From Zipacnadum sp036504235 (lineage in GTDB: Bacteria; Armatimonadota; Zipacnadia; Zipacnadales; Zipacnadaceae): a DNA stretch of 64,000 nucleotides. The stretch covers positions 62,001 through 126,000 of the forward strand of contig DASXVN010000079.1 in assembly GCA_036504235.1 (NCBI GenBank), given 5' to 3'. This document shows, one piece after another, positions 18,498 through 26,737 of the stretch. How positions within the stretch are numbered: the stretch's first letter is position 1; each line of letters starts with the position of its first letter. Made by a program: the position numbers and the translations under genes. Below the pieces are notes generated by a model that did not search any database, was not told the DNA's origin, and saw nothing but the letters and a program-made list of their open reading frames with translations.

Positions 18498-19139
18498 CTA
18501 ACTGTCCGAAACCCCGCCCTCCGGCGCGAACCGGGAGACAGAAAGCCGAGCGAGCGCCGTAGGGGCAGTCCCGGTCCGCGCCCAACCAGCAGGCGGCGAC
18601 AGATACTCCGGGGCCTCGCTGCTATGCCAGATGCAGACCGAGCCTCCCGGGGCAAGCAGCGGGCCGGCCAGACCCAGAGCGGCCTCCGCCTGCGCGAGAG
18701 CCCGAAAACACACGAGATTGAAGCGGCTGCCTGGCTCCTTCGCCAGCTCCTGGGCACTAACCTGCCGCACATGGGCATTGGCGATTCCCAGGCGGGCGCG
18801 AGTGAGGTTCATAAACCGCGTGGCGCGTTGCCGCCGGTCCGCCATCGTGACCGTCAGATTCGGGCGGAGAATCGCGAGAGTCAGCCCGAGAGCGCCGCTC
18901 CCAGCACCCAGATCCAAGACTGCACCCGTGTTCAGCTCAGGAAGCAGTTGAAAAACGGTGAAAGTGGGGAGGAGGCCATGTTCCGCTACTTCCAGGGGCG
19001 TGGGATAATTGGTGAGCCCCAGGGGAAAGGCGCGCTCCGCCAACCAGCAGGATAAGTCATCCAGGCGCTGTCCTTGGTCAGGGTCCGGGATAAAGCCCGC
19101 TGATTCACCGCGAAGGCGCCAATCAATGATCTGAGGCAT
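18498..19139 (-). CDS. rsmG: 16S rRNA (guanine-527-N7) methyltransferase RsmG
   Basis: 213 residues, normal length. The SAM-binding loop is VLDLGAGSGALG (residues 74-85), preceded by the family's LTNYPTPLEVAEHGLLPTF stretch and followed by TVTMADRRQRATRF and the CFRALAQAE motif. It methylates G527 of 16S rRNA. No ribosome-binding site is visible before the ATG at 19139: that position is taken by a perfect parS site ending 5 bases upstream. The last 20 residues are less conserved. Confidence 0.9.
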   Translation of the reverse strand: MPQIIDWRLRGESAGFIPDPDQGQRLDDLSCWLAERAFPLGLTNYPTPLEVAEHGLLPTFTVFQLLPELNTGAVLDLGAGSGALGLTLAILRPNLTVTMADRRQRATRFMNLTRARLGIANAHVRQVSAQELAKEPGSRFNLVCFRALAQAEAALGLAGPLLAPGGSVCIWHSSEAPEYLSPPAGWARTGTAPTALARLSVSRFAPEGGVSDS

Positions 19140-19144
19140 GAGAG

Positions 19145-19160
19145 TGTTTCACGTGAAACA
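19145..19160. promoter_or_regulatory. parS site 1
   Basis: TGTTTCACGTGAAACA, a perfect 16-bp palindrome identical to the ParB-binding consensus. It lies 5 bases upstream of the rsmG start. Confidence 0.97.
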
Positions 19161-19226
19161 TTTCCCGGTTAGCCCAGCGGATACCTTCGTGCCCTTTTGG
19201 ATCAGGACGAGGACAGTAATGGTAGA

Positions 19227-19242
19227 TGTTTCACGTGAAACA
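19227..19242. promoter_or_regulatory. parS site 2, overlapping the mnmG stop
   Basis: A second perfect TGTTTCACGTGAAACA, 82 bp from the first. Read leftward it encodes the last mnmG codons and its TGA stop (19231-19233). Confidence 0.97.
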
Positions 19243-21120
19243 TTCCCCCTTATCATCGTCCAGCTGGGCATCTGGTGTCCGAGGGCGCCGCAGCCAGGCT
19301 TCCAAGGCCACCAGGTCGGCGGCCGTCACTCCGCGCAGTGCGGCCGCCTCCTCGAGGGTGCGCGGGCCTGCTGCCGTCAAGCGGTCTCGCGCTTCCTTGC
19401 GCAAGGGCATGTCCTGGAACGGGCAGTCAGCGGGGAGCGCCAGGCGGCCCTTGCGCGCTCCCCGCCGGCGATTGCCTATATCCTGCGCCCAATACGCCCC
19501 ATAGCGGAGCCGGACCTCGACCTCAGCTTGCTCCCATTCGGCCAGAGGATAGGGAGGGGGATGAGCGGCCACTACCTGCCCATAGGTCGCGCCCTCCATG
19601 AGAAGCAGATCGGCCAAGGTCCGCACTTGGGCGCCAGAGACTCCGACGTCGGTTGCCAGTACCTGTGTGGTCTGGCATCGCGTGATCTCGGCCTCGACGT
19701 GGCTCTGCTCCGCGGCTAGGCGGGGGGCTAGTTCGCCCGAGAGTAGGCCCAGTTCCAAGCCAATCGGCCCGAGGCGACGCAGGGCACTGCCCTGGCTCAG
19801 CCATAATCGATGCTCGGCGCGGGCGGTTAGCATGCGATACGGCTCATCCGTGCCCTTGGTGACCAGATCATCAATCATGACGCCCAGGTACCCCTGGCCT
19901 CGACTGAGGCTCAGCGGCGGCTCCCCTTGCACGAAGCGTGCGGCATTCACGCCCGCCAGCAGCCCCTGAGCCGCAGCTTCTTCGTACCCGGACGTCCCAT
20001 TCACTTGCCCGGCCAGGTACAGTCCGGCTACAGGCGCAAAGGCCAGGCCCGGGTCCAACTGCCGGGCGTCAATGCAGTCGTACTCAATGGCGTAGCCGGG
20101 CCGCATCATGACTGCGTCGCTAAGACCGGGCAGCGAATGCAATATCTCCAGTTGCACCCCGGCAGGCAGGGAGTTCGAGAGCCCCTGAACGTAGATCTCG
20201 TCCGTATCCCAGCCTTCCTGCTCTAGGAACAAGGTATGGCGCTCGCGGTCGGGGAACCGCAGCAACTTGGCCTCCAGGGAAGGACAGTAGCGGGGGCCAA
20301 TCCCCTGAATGCGGCCGCTGACCAAGGCAGAATGGTGTAGATTTGCGCGCACCAGCGCATGCGTGTCCGGCGTGGTGTGTGTGGTCCAGCAGGGGAGAAG
20401 CTCCCGACTGGGACGCGCTACCGGGCTATGGTGGAAGCGAAGCGGACGCGGATCACTCGGCTGAACGGCCAGCTCCTGCAGATGTGCGGAGGACTTGAGA
20501 ATGCGCGGAACCGTCCCGGTCTTGAACCGCTGAAAGCTTACCCCCATCCCCTCGAGACTGGCCGTCAGACCCACTGCGGCTGCCTCGCCGGCGCGCCCGG
20601 CGGGGTAGCTCAGGTCGCCGGTGTGAATCAGACCGTTCAGGAAGGTGCCGGTCGTGATGACGACGGCCTGGCAGGGGATCGTCCCCCCCTGGGCGGTCAG
20701 GATCCCCGTGACCCGCTTAGCCGAGGCTTCCACCGCCACGGCCATATCTTGCCACAGGGCCAGGCCGGGCTGGCTCTCCAGGGTCTGCTTCATCGCCCGG
20801 CGGTAGAGGGATTTGTCTGCTTGGGCACGGAGAGCCTGGACGGCGGGGCCCTTGGTCGCATTGAGCACTCGCAGGTGCGTGAAAGTGCGGTCGATGTTCC
20901 TGCCCATCTCGCCGCCGAGAGCGACGATCTCCGAGACCAAGTGAGCCTTTCCGGGACCGCCTATGCTGCAATTGCAGGGCATATGCGCCAGGAGATCCAA
21001 GTTCGAGGACACGAGGACGGTGCGCAGGCCCAGGCGGGCGGCCGCCAACGCCGCCTCACAGCCGGCATGGCCTCCCCCGATCACCGCCACTTCAAAGCAC
21101 TGAGCTCCGGGCAGACGCAT
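19231..21120 (-). CDS. mnmG: tRNA uridine-5-carboxymethylaminomethyl modification enzyme MnmG (GidA)
   Basis: 629 residues, full length. The FAD-binding motif is VAVIGGGHAGCEAA (residues 11-24), followed by MPCNCSIGGPGKAHLV with the conserved Cys pair, and the family signatures GPRYCPSLEAK and GYEEAAAQGL. With MnmE it modifies U34 of several tRNAs; mnmE is not in this window. The ATG at 21120 follows AGAGGAGT, and the putative promoter at 21151-21179 fits a short leader. Its 3' end doubles as parS site 2, so the last residues ECFT are dictated by the ParB site. Confidence 0.95.
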   Translation of the reverse strand: MRLPGAQCFEVAVIGGGHAGCEAALAAARLGLRTVLVSSNLDLLAHMPCNCSIGGPGKAHLVSEIVALGGEMGRNIDRTFTHLRVLNATKGPAVQALRAQADKSLYRRAMKQTLESQPGLALWQDMAVAVEASAKRVTGILTAQGGTIPCQAVVITTGTFLNGLIHTGDLSYPAGRAGEAAAVGLTASLEGMGVSFQRFKTGTVPRILKSSAHLQELAVQPSDPRPLRFHHSPVARPSRELLPCWTTHTTPDTHALVRANLHHSALVSGRIQGIGPRYCPSLEAKLLRFPDRERHTLFLEQEGWDTDEIYVQGLSNSLPAGVQLEILHSLPGLSDAVMMRPGYAIEYDCIDARQLDPGLAFAPVAGLYLAGQVNGTSGYEEAAAQGLLAGVNAARFVQGEPPLSLSRGQGYLGVMIDDLVTKGTDEPYRMLTARAEHRLWLSQGSALRRLGPIGLELGLLSGELAPRLAAEQSHVEAEITRCQTTQVLATDVGVSGAQVRTLADLLLMEGATYGQVVAAHPPPYPLAEWEQAEVEVRLRYGAYWAQDIGNRRRGARKGRLALPADCPFQDMPLRKEARDRLTAAGPRTLEEAAALRGVTAADLVALEAWLRRPRTPDAQLDDDKGECFT

Positions 21121-21262
21121 GGCACACTCCTCTAGAATAAGGTAGCTACCATGATAACAGAGGGGAGGCGGGCAGGCAAGGAAAGGCGCCCAGGCAGGGA
21201 AATCCGGCAAAGAGAGATGACTATCCCAGATCCTCCCTTGGTTCCATGCGCCACCAGATAGT

Positions 21263-21271
21263 TGTGGATAA
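21263..21271. other. DnaA box (outlying)
   Basis: TGTGGATAA, the complement of the consensus TTATCCACA. The 16 bases starting at 21262 recur at 22624, in the cluster upstream of dnaA. Confidence 0.65.
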
Positions 21272-21537
21272 CCTGGTGGATTAGGCTAGGTTAATGTGGA
21301 AAAAGCTAGATATAGCCGCCACCAAGCCATGACAAAGCCCGGCAGTACGGGATTGCCGCCGTTTTGCGTCCGGATAGCGCCTTGGTGACCCAAAAGCGAG
21401 CCGATAGCGTCCGTACATGGTGGACGCACGACCCCCATGGAGGTTCTGCTCCTCGACGTGGGGCAGAGCTTCCACTGCAATTGCCGTGCCAGAGGGAGGG
21501 CCTCCGTGATCTACTCAGCCACAAGGCCGCAGCGGCA

Positions 21538-21568
21538 GAATAGCCCGGAGGCTGCCTCCGAGCTATTC
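21538..21568. repeat. Hairpin upstream of the LigD-PE gene
   Basis: GAATAGCCCGGAGG and CCTCCGAGCTATTC are inverted arms with one mismatch around CTG. No T run follows. It may be an RNA structure or a protein site. Confidence 0.45.
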
Positions 21569-21759
21569 AGAGCAGATCGCCATTTTCAGAGCGGATCATG
21601 GATAAGCGCAGCGCACTCACCTCCGGGCTTTCCTAGCTTGGCGACGCGCACGGGTGGGGATCACCCAGGTACGTCAGGCGGGGGGACCAGGGGAAACGTA
21701 CGGGGTAGGAAGTCGGGCGGGGAGAGGCGAAGACACAGATCCTCGGGAGGGCAGTAGAC

Positions 21760-22254
21760 ATGCCGCTGGATGAATACACGCACAAGCGGGATTTCAAGCG
21801 GACCCCGGAGCCCGGGCCAGCGGGCGGCGAGGCCGCGCCGGTGCCGATCTTCGTGGTCCAGGAGCACCACTCTTCCCGGCTCCACTGGGATTTCCGGCTG
21901 GAGATGGACGGGGTGCTCAAGTCCTGGGCGGTGCCCAAGGGGCCCTCGCTCGACCCCCAGGACAAGCGCCTGGCCATGCAGGTGGAGGATCATCCCCGGG
22001 AGTACGCCACCTTTGAGGGCACTATTCCCGCGGGAGAGTACGGGGCGGGCACGGTCACGATCTGGGATCACGGGACGTACGAACTGGCTGATCCAAAGCA
22101 CAGCGGGGTCGCCCAACTGGAGAAAGGGGAGCTTAAGGTGCGTCTGGCGGGGGAGAGGCTGCGCGGGGGCTTTGTGCTGGTGCACATGCGCAAGCCGAAG
22201 GAGCCCAACGCCTGGCTTCTCATCAAAGAGCACGACGACCATGCGGCCAAGTGA
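21760..22254 (+). CDS. Stand-alone LigD-type 3'-phosphoesterase domain protein
   Basis: 164 residues. FVVQEHHSSRLHWDFRLEMDG (residues 31-51) is the signature of the phosphoesterase module of DNA ligase D. His36, His42, Asp44 and His78 (VEDHPREY) match the metal-binding and catalytic set that removes 3'-phosphates and ribonucleotides from DNA ends. Here it is a separate protein without polymerase, ligase or a neighbouring ku gene. GGGAGGGC precedes the ATG. It lies between mnmG and dnaA, a position usually free of repair genes. Function in end-healing is known for the family; its task here is inferred. Confidence 0.88.
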   Translation: MPLDEYTHKRDFKRTPEPGPAGGEAAPVPIFVVQEHHSSRLHWDFRLEMDGVLKSWAVPKGPSLDPQDKRLAMQVEDHPREYATFEGTIPAGEYGAGTVTIWDHGTYELADPKHSGVAQLEKGELKVRLAGERLRGGFVLVHMRKPKEPNAWLLIKEHDDHAAK

Positions 22255-22548
22255 GTCCGCTCAGGAACAACGCCATCGAAGGCCGAGATTATTTCGCCAG
22301 GCATTTTGGGTGGCGAGTCACACAAAGGACAATGCCTCGGTCGGGCTCGGGTAGGGGAAACCCCGAGGAGATCATCAGGGAAATGGTGCATAAGTCAGCC
22401 ATTTGTGGAAAACTTCGTGGACAAGGCAGGGGGAGATGGGGATAAGTCAGGTGGATGACGCACAACTCTCCGCAGTAACTTGGAAGCCTTGTCACAAACT
22501 TAAGAACACAGTCGGCGGTTATCGCGAGTAGATTTAACAAAAACCCGC

Positions 22549-22577
22549 TTTACACGAGGGACCGGTTCTGTTACTAT
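22549..22577 (+). promoter_or_regulatory. Probable dnaA promoter
   Basis: TTTACA, 17 bases, TACTAT. The DnaA boxes start 25 bases after the -10 box, placing them in the early transcribed region, as expected for DnaA autorepression. Confidence 0.65.
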
Positions 22578-22601
22578 GCTCAACGACAGAGGGAGATGGG
22601 C

Positions 22602-22633
22602 TTTCCACAATTGTGGATAACTATTGTGGATAA
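22602..22633. other. DnaA-box cluster upstream of dnaA
   Basis: A reversed box-like TTTCCACAA (22602-22610) abuts a perfect TGTGGATAA (22612-22620), followed by another perfect copy at 22625-22633, 13 bp apart. Confidence 0.8.
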
Positions 22634-22859
22634 CCTGGTAACAATTGGTTCCCTGTTGGGGCCAGCCGTTCGCCAACGCACATATCGCAGCTCACTTCGC
22701 AGCAGATAGACCTCTCTTCGTCCGCGTTTCACCCTGATTTGGCTTTTCGAGGGCGTGTTGGCACTGCCGGCGGGTTAGGCGGGAGCCAGTTGTCCTCGCA
22801 GGCCCTGCGGTCCGCCGACCGCCAGGTAGCCATCCGTTGGTCCCCGGGAGGTGTAGCGA

Positions 22860-24236
22860 GTGGTTGCAGAACCGAAGGCGCCGATGCATGAACTATGGCA
22901 GAGCGCCCTGCCGCTGCTCGCGGAACGCCTGGGCCAAGCGACGTGTGACAGCTTCCTGCGCCCGGCGATAGTGCTGGACTTTGACGGCACCAACCTCACG
23001 CTGGGCCTCCCCAACGAATTTGCGCGCACCTGGCTGCGGGAGAAGTACCCCAACGCGGTAGATAACGCGCTCAGCGAGATGCTCCACCAGCCCATCCATG
23101 TGCAGTTGGAGGTGGCGGAGCAGGTGCGGCCCGTGCTTGAAGCAGTCCCCTCGGAGCCGGCTCCGGAAGAGCCGGTGCGTCTGCGCGAGGGTGGGCCGCG
23201 GGGCGCAACCCCTCTCAACCCCAAGTATACTTTCGCCAATTTCGTGGTCGCGGACTGCAATCGCTTCGCCCATGCGGCGGCGTTGCAGGTAGCCCGGGCG
23301 CCCGGTAGCAACTATAATCCTCTCTTCATCCACAGCAAAGTCGGACTAGGCAAGACCCATCTGATGCAGGCGATCGGCCATATGGTTCTGGCCGAGCATC
23401 CGAGCGCCCGGGTCATTTACATCTCCGCCGAGGACTTCGTCAACCACTTCATCACCGCCATGCGCGACAACAGCATGGCTCGGTTCCGGGAGACCTTCCG
23501 CAATGCGGACGTGATCCTGGTCGATGATATCCAGTTTATCGCCGCGATTGAGGGACCCGCCTCCGAGGAGGAGTTCTTCCACACCTTCAACGCGCTGTAC
23601 CAAACTAATAAGCAGCTAGTGATCGCCTCTGATTCGCCCCCCCGGCATCTGCAGATCATGAATGATCGGCTGCGCAGTCGGCTGGAGATGGGGATTGTCG
23701 CCGACCTGCGGCCTCCGGAAGTGGAAGCCCGGGTGGCGATCCTGGAGAAGAAGTCCCAGACCGAAGGTGTGCACTTCTCGCGGGAGATTCTCGAGTTTGT
23801 AGCGCAGAAGATCATCTCCAACATTCGGGTGCTGGAGGGGGCGCTGCTGAAGCTCTGCGCCCATGCCTCCCTGGAGCCGGGGCCGCTAACCCTGGCGCAG
23901 GTGGAAGAGATCATCGCCGACTACACTCCGGCCAGTTCCGAACGGCGCGTCACCGTACGGGAAATCGCGCAGTTCGTAGCCGAACAGATGGACTGCGATG
24001 TAGAGGACATGCTGGGCGCCAAGCGGAGCCAGGAAATTGTCTGGCCCCGGCAGGTGGCCATCTACCTCTGTCGTGAGCTGACCGACGTCTCCCTGGCGAA
24101 GATTGGAGAGTATTTTGGCGGCCGCGATCACAGCACCGTTCTGCACGGTTACAACAAGGTCAGCGAAATGCTGGCCGACGACGAGCGCGTGCTATGGCTG
24201 ATCAACGACCTCAAGGCCGGGCTGCAAGGGGACTAG
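22860..24236 (+). CDS. dnaA: Chromosomal replication initiator DnaA
   Basis: 458 residues. Domain I (about 1-85) is followed by a short acidic linker, then the AAA+ domain: FANFVVADCNRFAHAAA, Walker A VGLGKTHL (near residue 162), Walker B VILVDDIQF (near 220) and sensor regions. Domain IV has the DnaA signature GGRDHSTVLHGYNKV. It binds 9-mer boxes and melts the origin. Walker A is preceded by HSK rather than the usual YGG-type residues, a small deviation. The start is GTG at 22860 behind GGGAGGTG; an ATG at 22884 is an alternative. DnaA boxes lie on both sides of the gene. Confidence 0.97.
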   Translation: MVAEPKAPMHELWQSALPLLAERLGQATCDSFLRPAIVLDFDGTNLTLGLPNEFARTWLREKYPNAVDNALSEMLHQPIHVQLEVAEQVRPVLEAVPSEPAPEEPVRLREGGPRGATPLNPKYTFANFVVADCNRFAHAAALQVARAPGSNYNPLFIHSKVGLGKTHLMQAIGHMVLAEHPSARVIYISAEDFVNHFITAMRDNSMARFRETFRNADVILVDDIQFIAAIEGPASEEEFFHTFNALYQTNKQLVIASDSPPRHLQIMNDRLRSRLEMGIVADLRPPEVEARVAILEKKSQTEGVHFSREILEFVAQKIISNIRVLEGALLKLCAHASLEPGPLTLAQVEEIIADYTPASSERRVTVREIAQFVAEQMDCDVEDMLGAKRSQEIVWPRQVAIYLCRELTDVSLAKIGEYFGGRDHSTVLHGYNKVSEMLADDERVLWLINDLKAGLQGD

Positions 24237-24388
24237 GTTTCTGGTCCGGGGTGGACGGCGGAGGGTGATCAAGGCGTGGCCCGCGGCTACGTCTTTTCGC
24301 TTCCGAAAGGCCCTCCCTCAGGCGGCCGCGGGGTACGTGGGAAACGTGGGCAAAAGCTGTGGGCGTCGGTTGACAATCGGGAGGGCCA

Positions 24389-24557
24389 TGTGGATAATGT
24401 TCTGACTGGGGGAAAGTGTGGATAAGTCGAAGATGGAGTCACCAGACTTATACACAGCTAGAACCCCAAGGACACTGGCCCCACCGGGGTTCTCCCCGCT
24501 TTCCACGACACTACTACTACTACTACTAAGGATTATAAAATAGTCTTTCAGATAAGG
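24389..24557. other. Probable oriC: DnaA boxes, GC cluster, DnaA-trio and AT-rich stretch
   Basis: Between dnaA and dnaN lie two perfect TGTGGATAA boxes (24389-24397, 24417-24425), an opposed TTATACACA (24448-24456), a GC-rich block with GAACCCC/GGGGTTC arms (24461-24492), a degenerate box-like CTTTCCACG (24499-24507), six CTA triplets (24511-24528), then the AT-rich GGATTATAAAATAG. This order matches the basal unwinding system described for Bacillus subtilis: boxes, GC cluster, DnaA-trio, melting region. Confidence 0.85.
24511..24528 (-). repeat. DnaA-trio repeat (six TAG triplets on the minus strand)
   Basis: Six uninterrupted CTA on the plus strand give TAG triplets on the other strand, i.e. 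3'-GAT-5' read away from the boxes, the orientation in which DnaA filaments load on single-stranded DNA. Confidence 0.82.
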
Positions 24558-24648
24558 GCTTCCGGCCAGTCTGGGGAAAACCCCGGTCCGAGGCCCGCGC
24601 AAGTCCAGCGCTAGTTGAGAGTACCGAGTCCATTGGGAGGGCTGAACG

Positions 24649-25764
24649 ATGCTGAAGGCTTCATGTACGCAAGGGGCGCTGCACGAGATTTTGCAGATCA
24701 TCTCGCGAGGCGTGTCCGGTCGTAGCACCCAGCCAGTGCAGAATAACATCTTCGTCTCAACCGCGGACAACACGCTGCGCTTGGTGGCCACTGACCTGGA
24801 GTACATCAGCCTGGACGCGCAGGTGCCGGCTATGGTCACGGAAGAGGGCAAAGTGACCGTGCCGGGGCGGGTGTTCAACGAGATCGTGACCAGCCTCCCG
24901 GCCGAGGAAGTATCGCTGGAATCGGAGCAGGTGGGCGAGTTGACCATCCGCTGCGGCAAGTCCAACTACCGGGTGCGGGGCTTGCCGGCGGACGATTTCC
25001 AGATGCTGCCGGAAGTCATGCCGGAGGCCGAGTTCTCCGTGCCGGAAGGCGCGTTGCGCACGCTGCTGGCCCAGACCGTATTTGCCTGCTCGCCAGATGA
25101 GACCCGGCCGATCCTGACCGGCGCTTTGCTCAACGTTAAGCCGGATATGCTGACGGTAGTGGCGACGGACACGTACCGCATGGGTATCCGGACGCTCCGG
25201 GTGGAGACCGGCATCGAAGCCGAGAAGAAGGTCATTGTCTCCTCCAAAGTACTTGGCGAATTGATGCGGATTCTGCGCGAGGACTCGGAAGAGCCCGTCA
25301 AAGTCAGCCTATCGGGTCGGCTGGTGGAGTTCGAGGCGCACAAGGTGAAGATCTCCTCCCGGCTGATCGAGGGCGAATATCCGAACTACGAGAAGATCAT
25401 CCCGGCCGAGTTCACCAAGAAGATGACGGTGCAGGTGGAGGCGCTGGAGCGGTCGCTGCGCCGGGCCCTGATCGTGGCCCGCCAGGACAATAATCGCGTG
25501 GTACTGCGGGGCCAGGAAGGCATTCTGCAGATCACTGCGGCCAGCCCCGATCTGGGTAGCGTGGAAGAGGAAGTGGAGATGGAGCTGGAGGGCGATCCGG
25601 TGGAGATCGCTTTCAACGTGCGCTTCATGCTCGATATGTTGGAAGCCGCCGGCAGCCAGCAGGTTATCTTCTCGCTTTCGGGGCCGCTGAATCCGGGCAC
25701 GATTCGGCCGGCGGGGCGAGACGACTACATCTACTTGGTCATGCCCATGCAGATCATAACCTAG
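24649..25764 (+). CDS. dnaN: DNA polymerase III beta sliding clamp
   Basis: 371 residues, the usual clamp length, with three repeated domains. Family features include LHEILQIISRGVSGRSTQPV at the N-terminus, LPADDFQMLPE in the middle, TDTYRMGIRTL, and the C-terminal YIYLVMPMQI that closes the ring. It encircles DNA and tethers the polymerase. GGGAGG lies 9 bases before the ATG. It follows dnaA with the origin between them, and a strong terminator follows it. recF is not adjacent, but lies about 3 kb on and on the opposite strand. Confidence 0.97.
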   Translation: MLKASCTQGALHEILQIISRGVSGRSTQPVQNNIFVSTADNTLRLVATDLEYISLDAQVPAMVTEEGKVTVPGRVFNEIVTSLPAEEVSLESEQVGELTIRCGKSNYRVRGLPADDFQMLPEVMPEAEFSVPEGALRTLLAQTVFACSPDETRPILTGALLNVKPDMLTVVATDTYRMGIRTLRVETGIEAEKKVIVSSKVLGELMRILREDSEEPVKVSLSGRLVEFEAHKVKISSRLIEGEYPNYEKIIPAEFTKKMTVQVEALERSLRRALIVARQDNNRVVLRGQEGILQITAASPDLGSVEEEVEMELEGDPVEIAFNVRFMLDMLEAAGSQQVIFSLSGPLNPGTIRPAGRDDYIYLVMPMQIIT

Positions 25765-25792
25765 GCTTGATCGAGAGCACTAACGACACACG

Positions 25793-25826
25793 ACGAGCGG
25801 TCCGCGAGGGCCGCTCGTTTCTTTTT
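25793..25826 (+). terminator. Intrinsic terminator after dnaN
   Basis: An 11-bp stem (25793-25803 with 25808-25818, one G-U pair) capped by a GCGA tetraloop, followed by TTTCTTTTT. Confidence 0.93.
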
Positions 25827-25925
25827 GGTTAGTCGGCCCAGATCCTGAACCGAACCGGGCGCAAGCCTCCCTCGTCAGCGACCGCATGCCGCAAGTATCA
25901 ACTGATAGGTAAGGAGGAAAAGGAA

Positions 25926-26678
25926 ATGAACAGAAGTCGCAATCTGAAGGCGGTTGCCGCGATGCTGCTGGCAGGGCTCGCGATCTCGGTGGTGGCCAAC
26001 GCTGAGGAGCCGGCCGCCCCAGCGACCGCGAAGGCCTGTTCAGTGAAGTCTGCCCATTTCTACGCCACCACGGGTCACCCCACGCGCATGGCGCGCACCG
26101 GGGTGGGCATGGTTTGGGCAGACAACGAGGTGCTGTGGACGATTGCCGCCGACGACGCGGGGATGCCCGCTTCGGATCGGGCCTGGACCGTGTCGGAGGG
26201 TCGCCTGGTGCCCTGGGTGGAGAAGGGCGCGGCCTGCACCCCGCATGAGATTCACGTGGGAGAACTGGCCGGACAATGGGTGGTCTACCGAGCGAATGAG
26301 GCGCCGTTCCTGCCGACCCCGCAGAACGTGATCGTCACGGTGGACCAGCGCACGGCGCGGTACCACCGCACGCCGCCGATGCTCCTGGCCATGCAGTGGC
26401 GCAATCGTCTGGCCCGAGTACTGGGGCAAGCCGTGCCCGAGAACTACATGGCTGCCAAGGCCGCGGCGCTCCCCGCCAGCAGTGGCTCCGCAGTCGCCGC
26501 CTACCAGTACCAGGCGCCCGTACCGCCGCCCCCCGGTTTCAGCGCCGGCACGCCGATGCAGGGACACTGCTCGACGTGTGGCTGCACCTTCTGCGGACCT
26601 GGCGGTCCGGCGAACCCCGGTACGCCGGGAGGCCCGGCCTGTCCCGTCATGCCCACGCCTCCCGCGCCGCTGCCGTAG
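25926..26678 (+). CDS. Secreted Cys/Pro-rich protein of unknown function
   Basis: 250 residues, no family recognised. A signal peptide (KAVAAMLLAGLAISVVANA) with a likely cut before EEPAAP is followed by a compact region (about residues 38-175) with two Cys (KACSVKS, GAACTP). The C-terminal 65 residues are low complexity: AYQYQAPVPPPPGF, then GHCSTCGCTFCGPGG with four closely spaced Cys, and Pro/Gly-rich ends. The Cys cluster could bind metal or form disulfides outside the cytoplasm. AAGGAGG upstream supports the start. It is monocistronic between two hairpins. Confidence 0.65.
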   Translation: MNRSRNLKAVAAMLLAGLAISVVANAEEPAAPATAKACSVKSAHFYATTGHPTRMARTGVGMVWADNEVLWTIAADDAGMPASDRAWTVSEGRLVPWVEKGAACTPHEIHVGELAGQWVVYRANEAPFLPTPQNVIVTVDQRTARYHRTPPMLLAMQWRNRLARVLGQAVPENYMAAKAAALPASSGSAVAAYQYQAPVPPPPGFSAGTPMQGHCSTCGCTFCGPGGPANPGTPGGPACPVMPTPPAPLP

Positions 26679-26711
26679 GGGCACATCGCGCCGAGGGGAG
26701 CATTGGCATTG

Positions 26712-26737
26712 GCCCCCTCCTCACTCGAGGAGGGGGC
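26712..26737. terminator. Hairpin between convergent genes
   Basis: GCCCCCTCCTC and GAGGAGGGGGC form a perfect 11-bp stem around ACTC. There is no T run on either strand, so termination may be weak; the right arm touches the stop codon of the acetyltransferase gene. Confidence 0.55.

Larger units (their letters stand above)
21121..21759. other. Intergenic region between mnmG and the LigD-PE gene
   Basis: 639 bp between divergent genes. On the minus strand a promoter for mnmG is plausible: TTGCCT (21174-21179), 17 bases, TATCAT (21151-21156). A perfect DnaA 9-mer TGTGGATAA lies at 21263-21271, with a weaker TGTGGAAAA near 21295. An imperfect 14-bp hairpin (one mismatch) occupies 21538-21568. 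No gene is supported. Confidence 0.55.
22255..22859. other. dnaA upstream region with DnaA boxes
   Basis: 605 bp with no gene. It holds a DnaA-box-like TGTGGAAAA (22404-22412), two copies of GGGAGATGGG exactly 160 bp apart (22431 and 22591), two TAAGTCAG copies (near 22391 and 22443), a promoter (22549-22577) and a tight DnaA-box cluster (22602-22633). It is a plausible second origin lobe or a DnaA autoregulation region. Confidence 0.6.
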
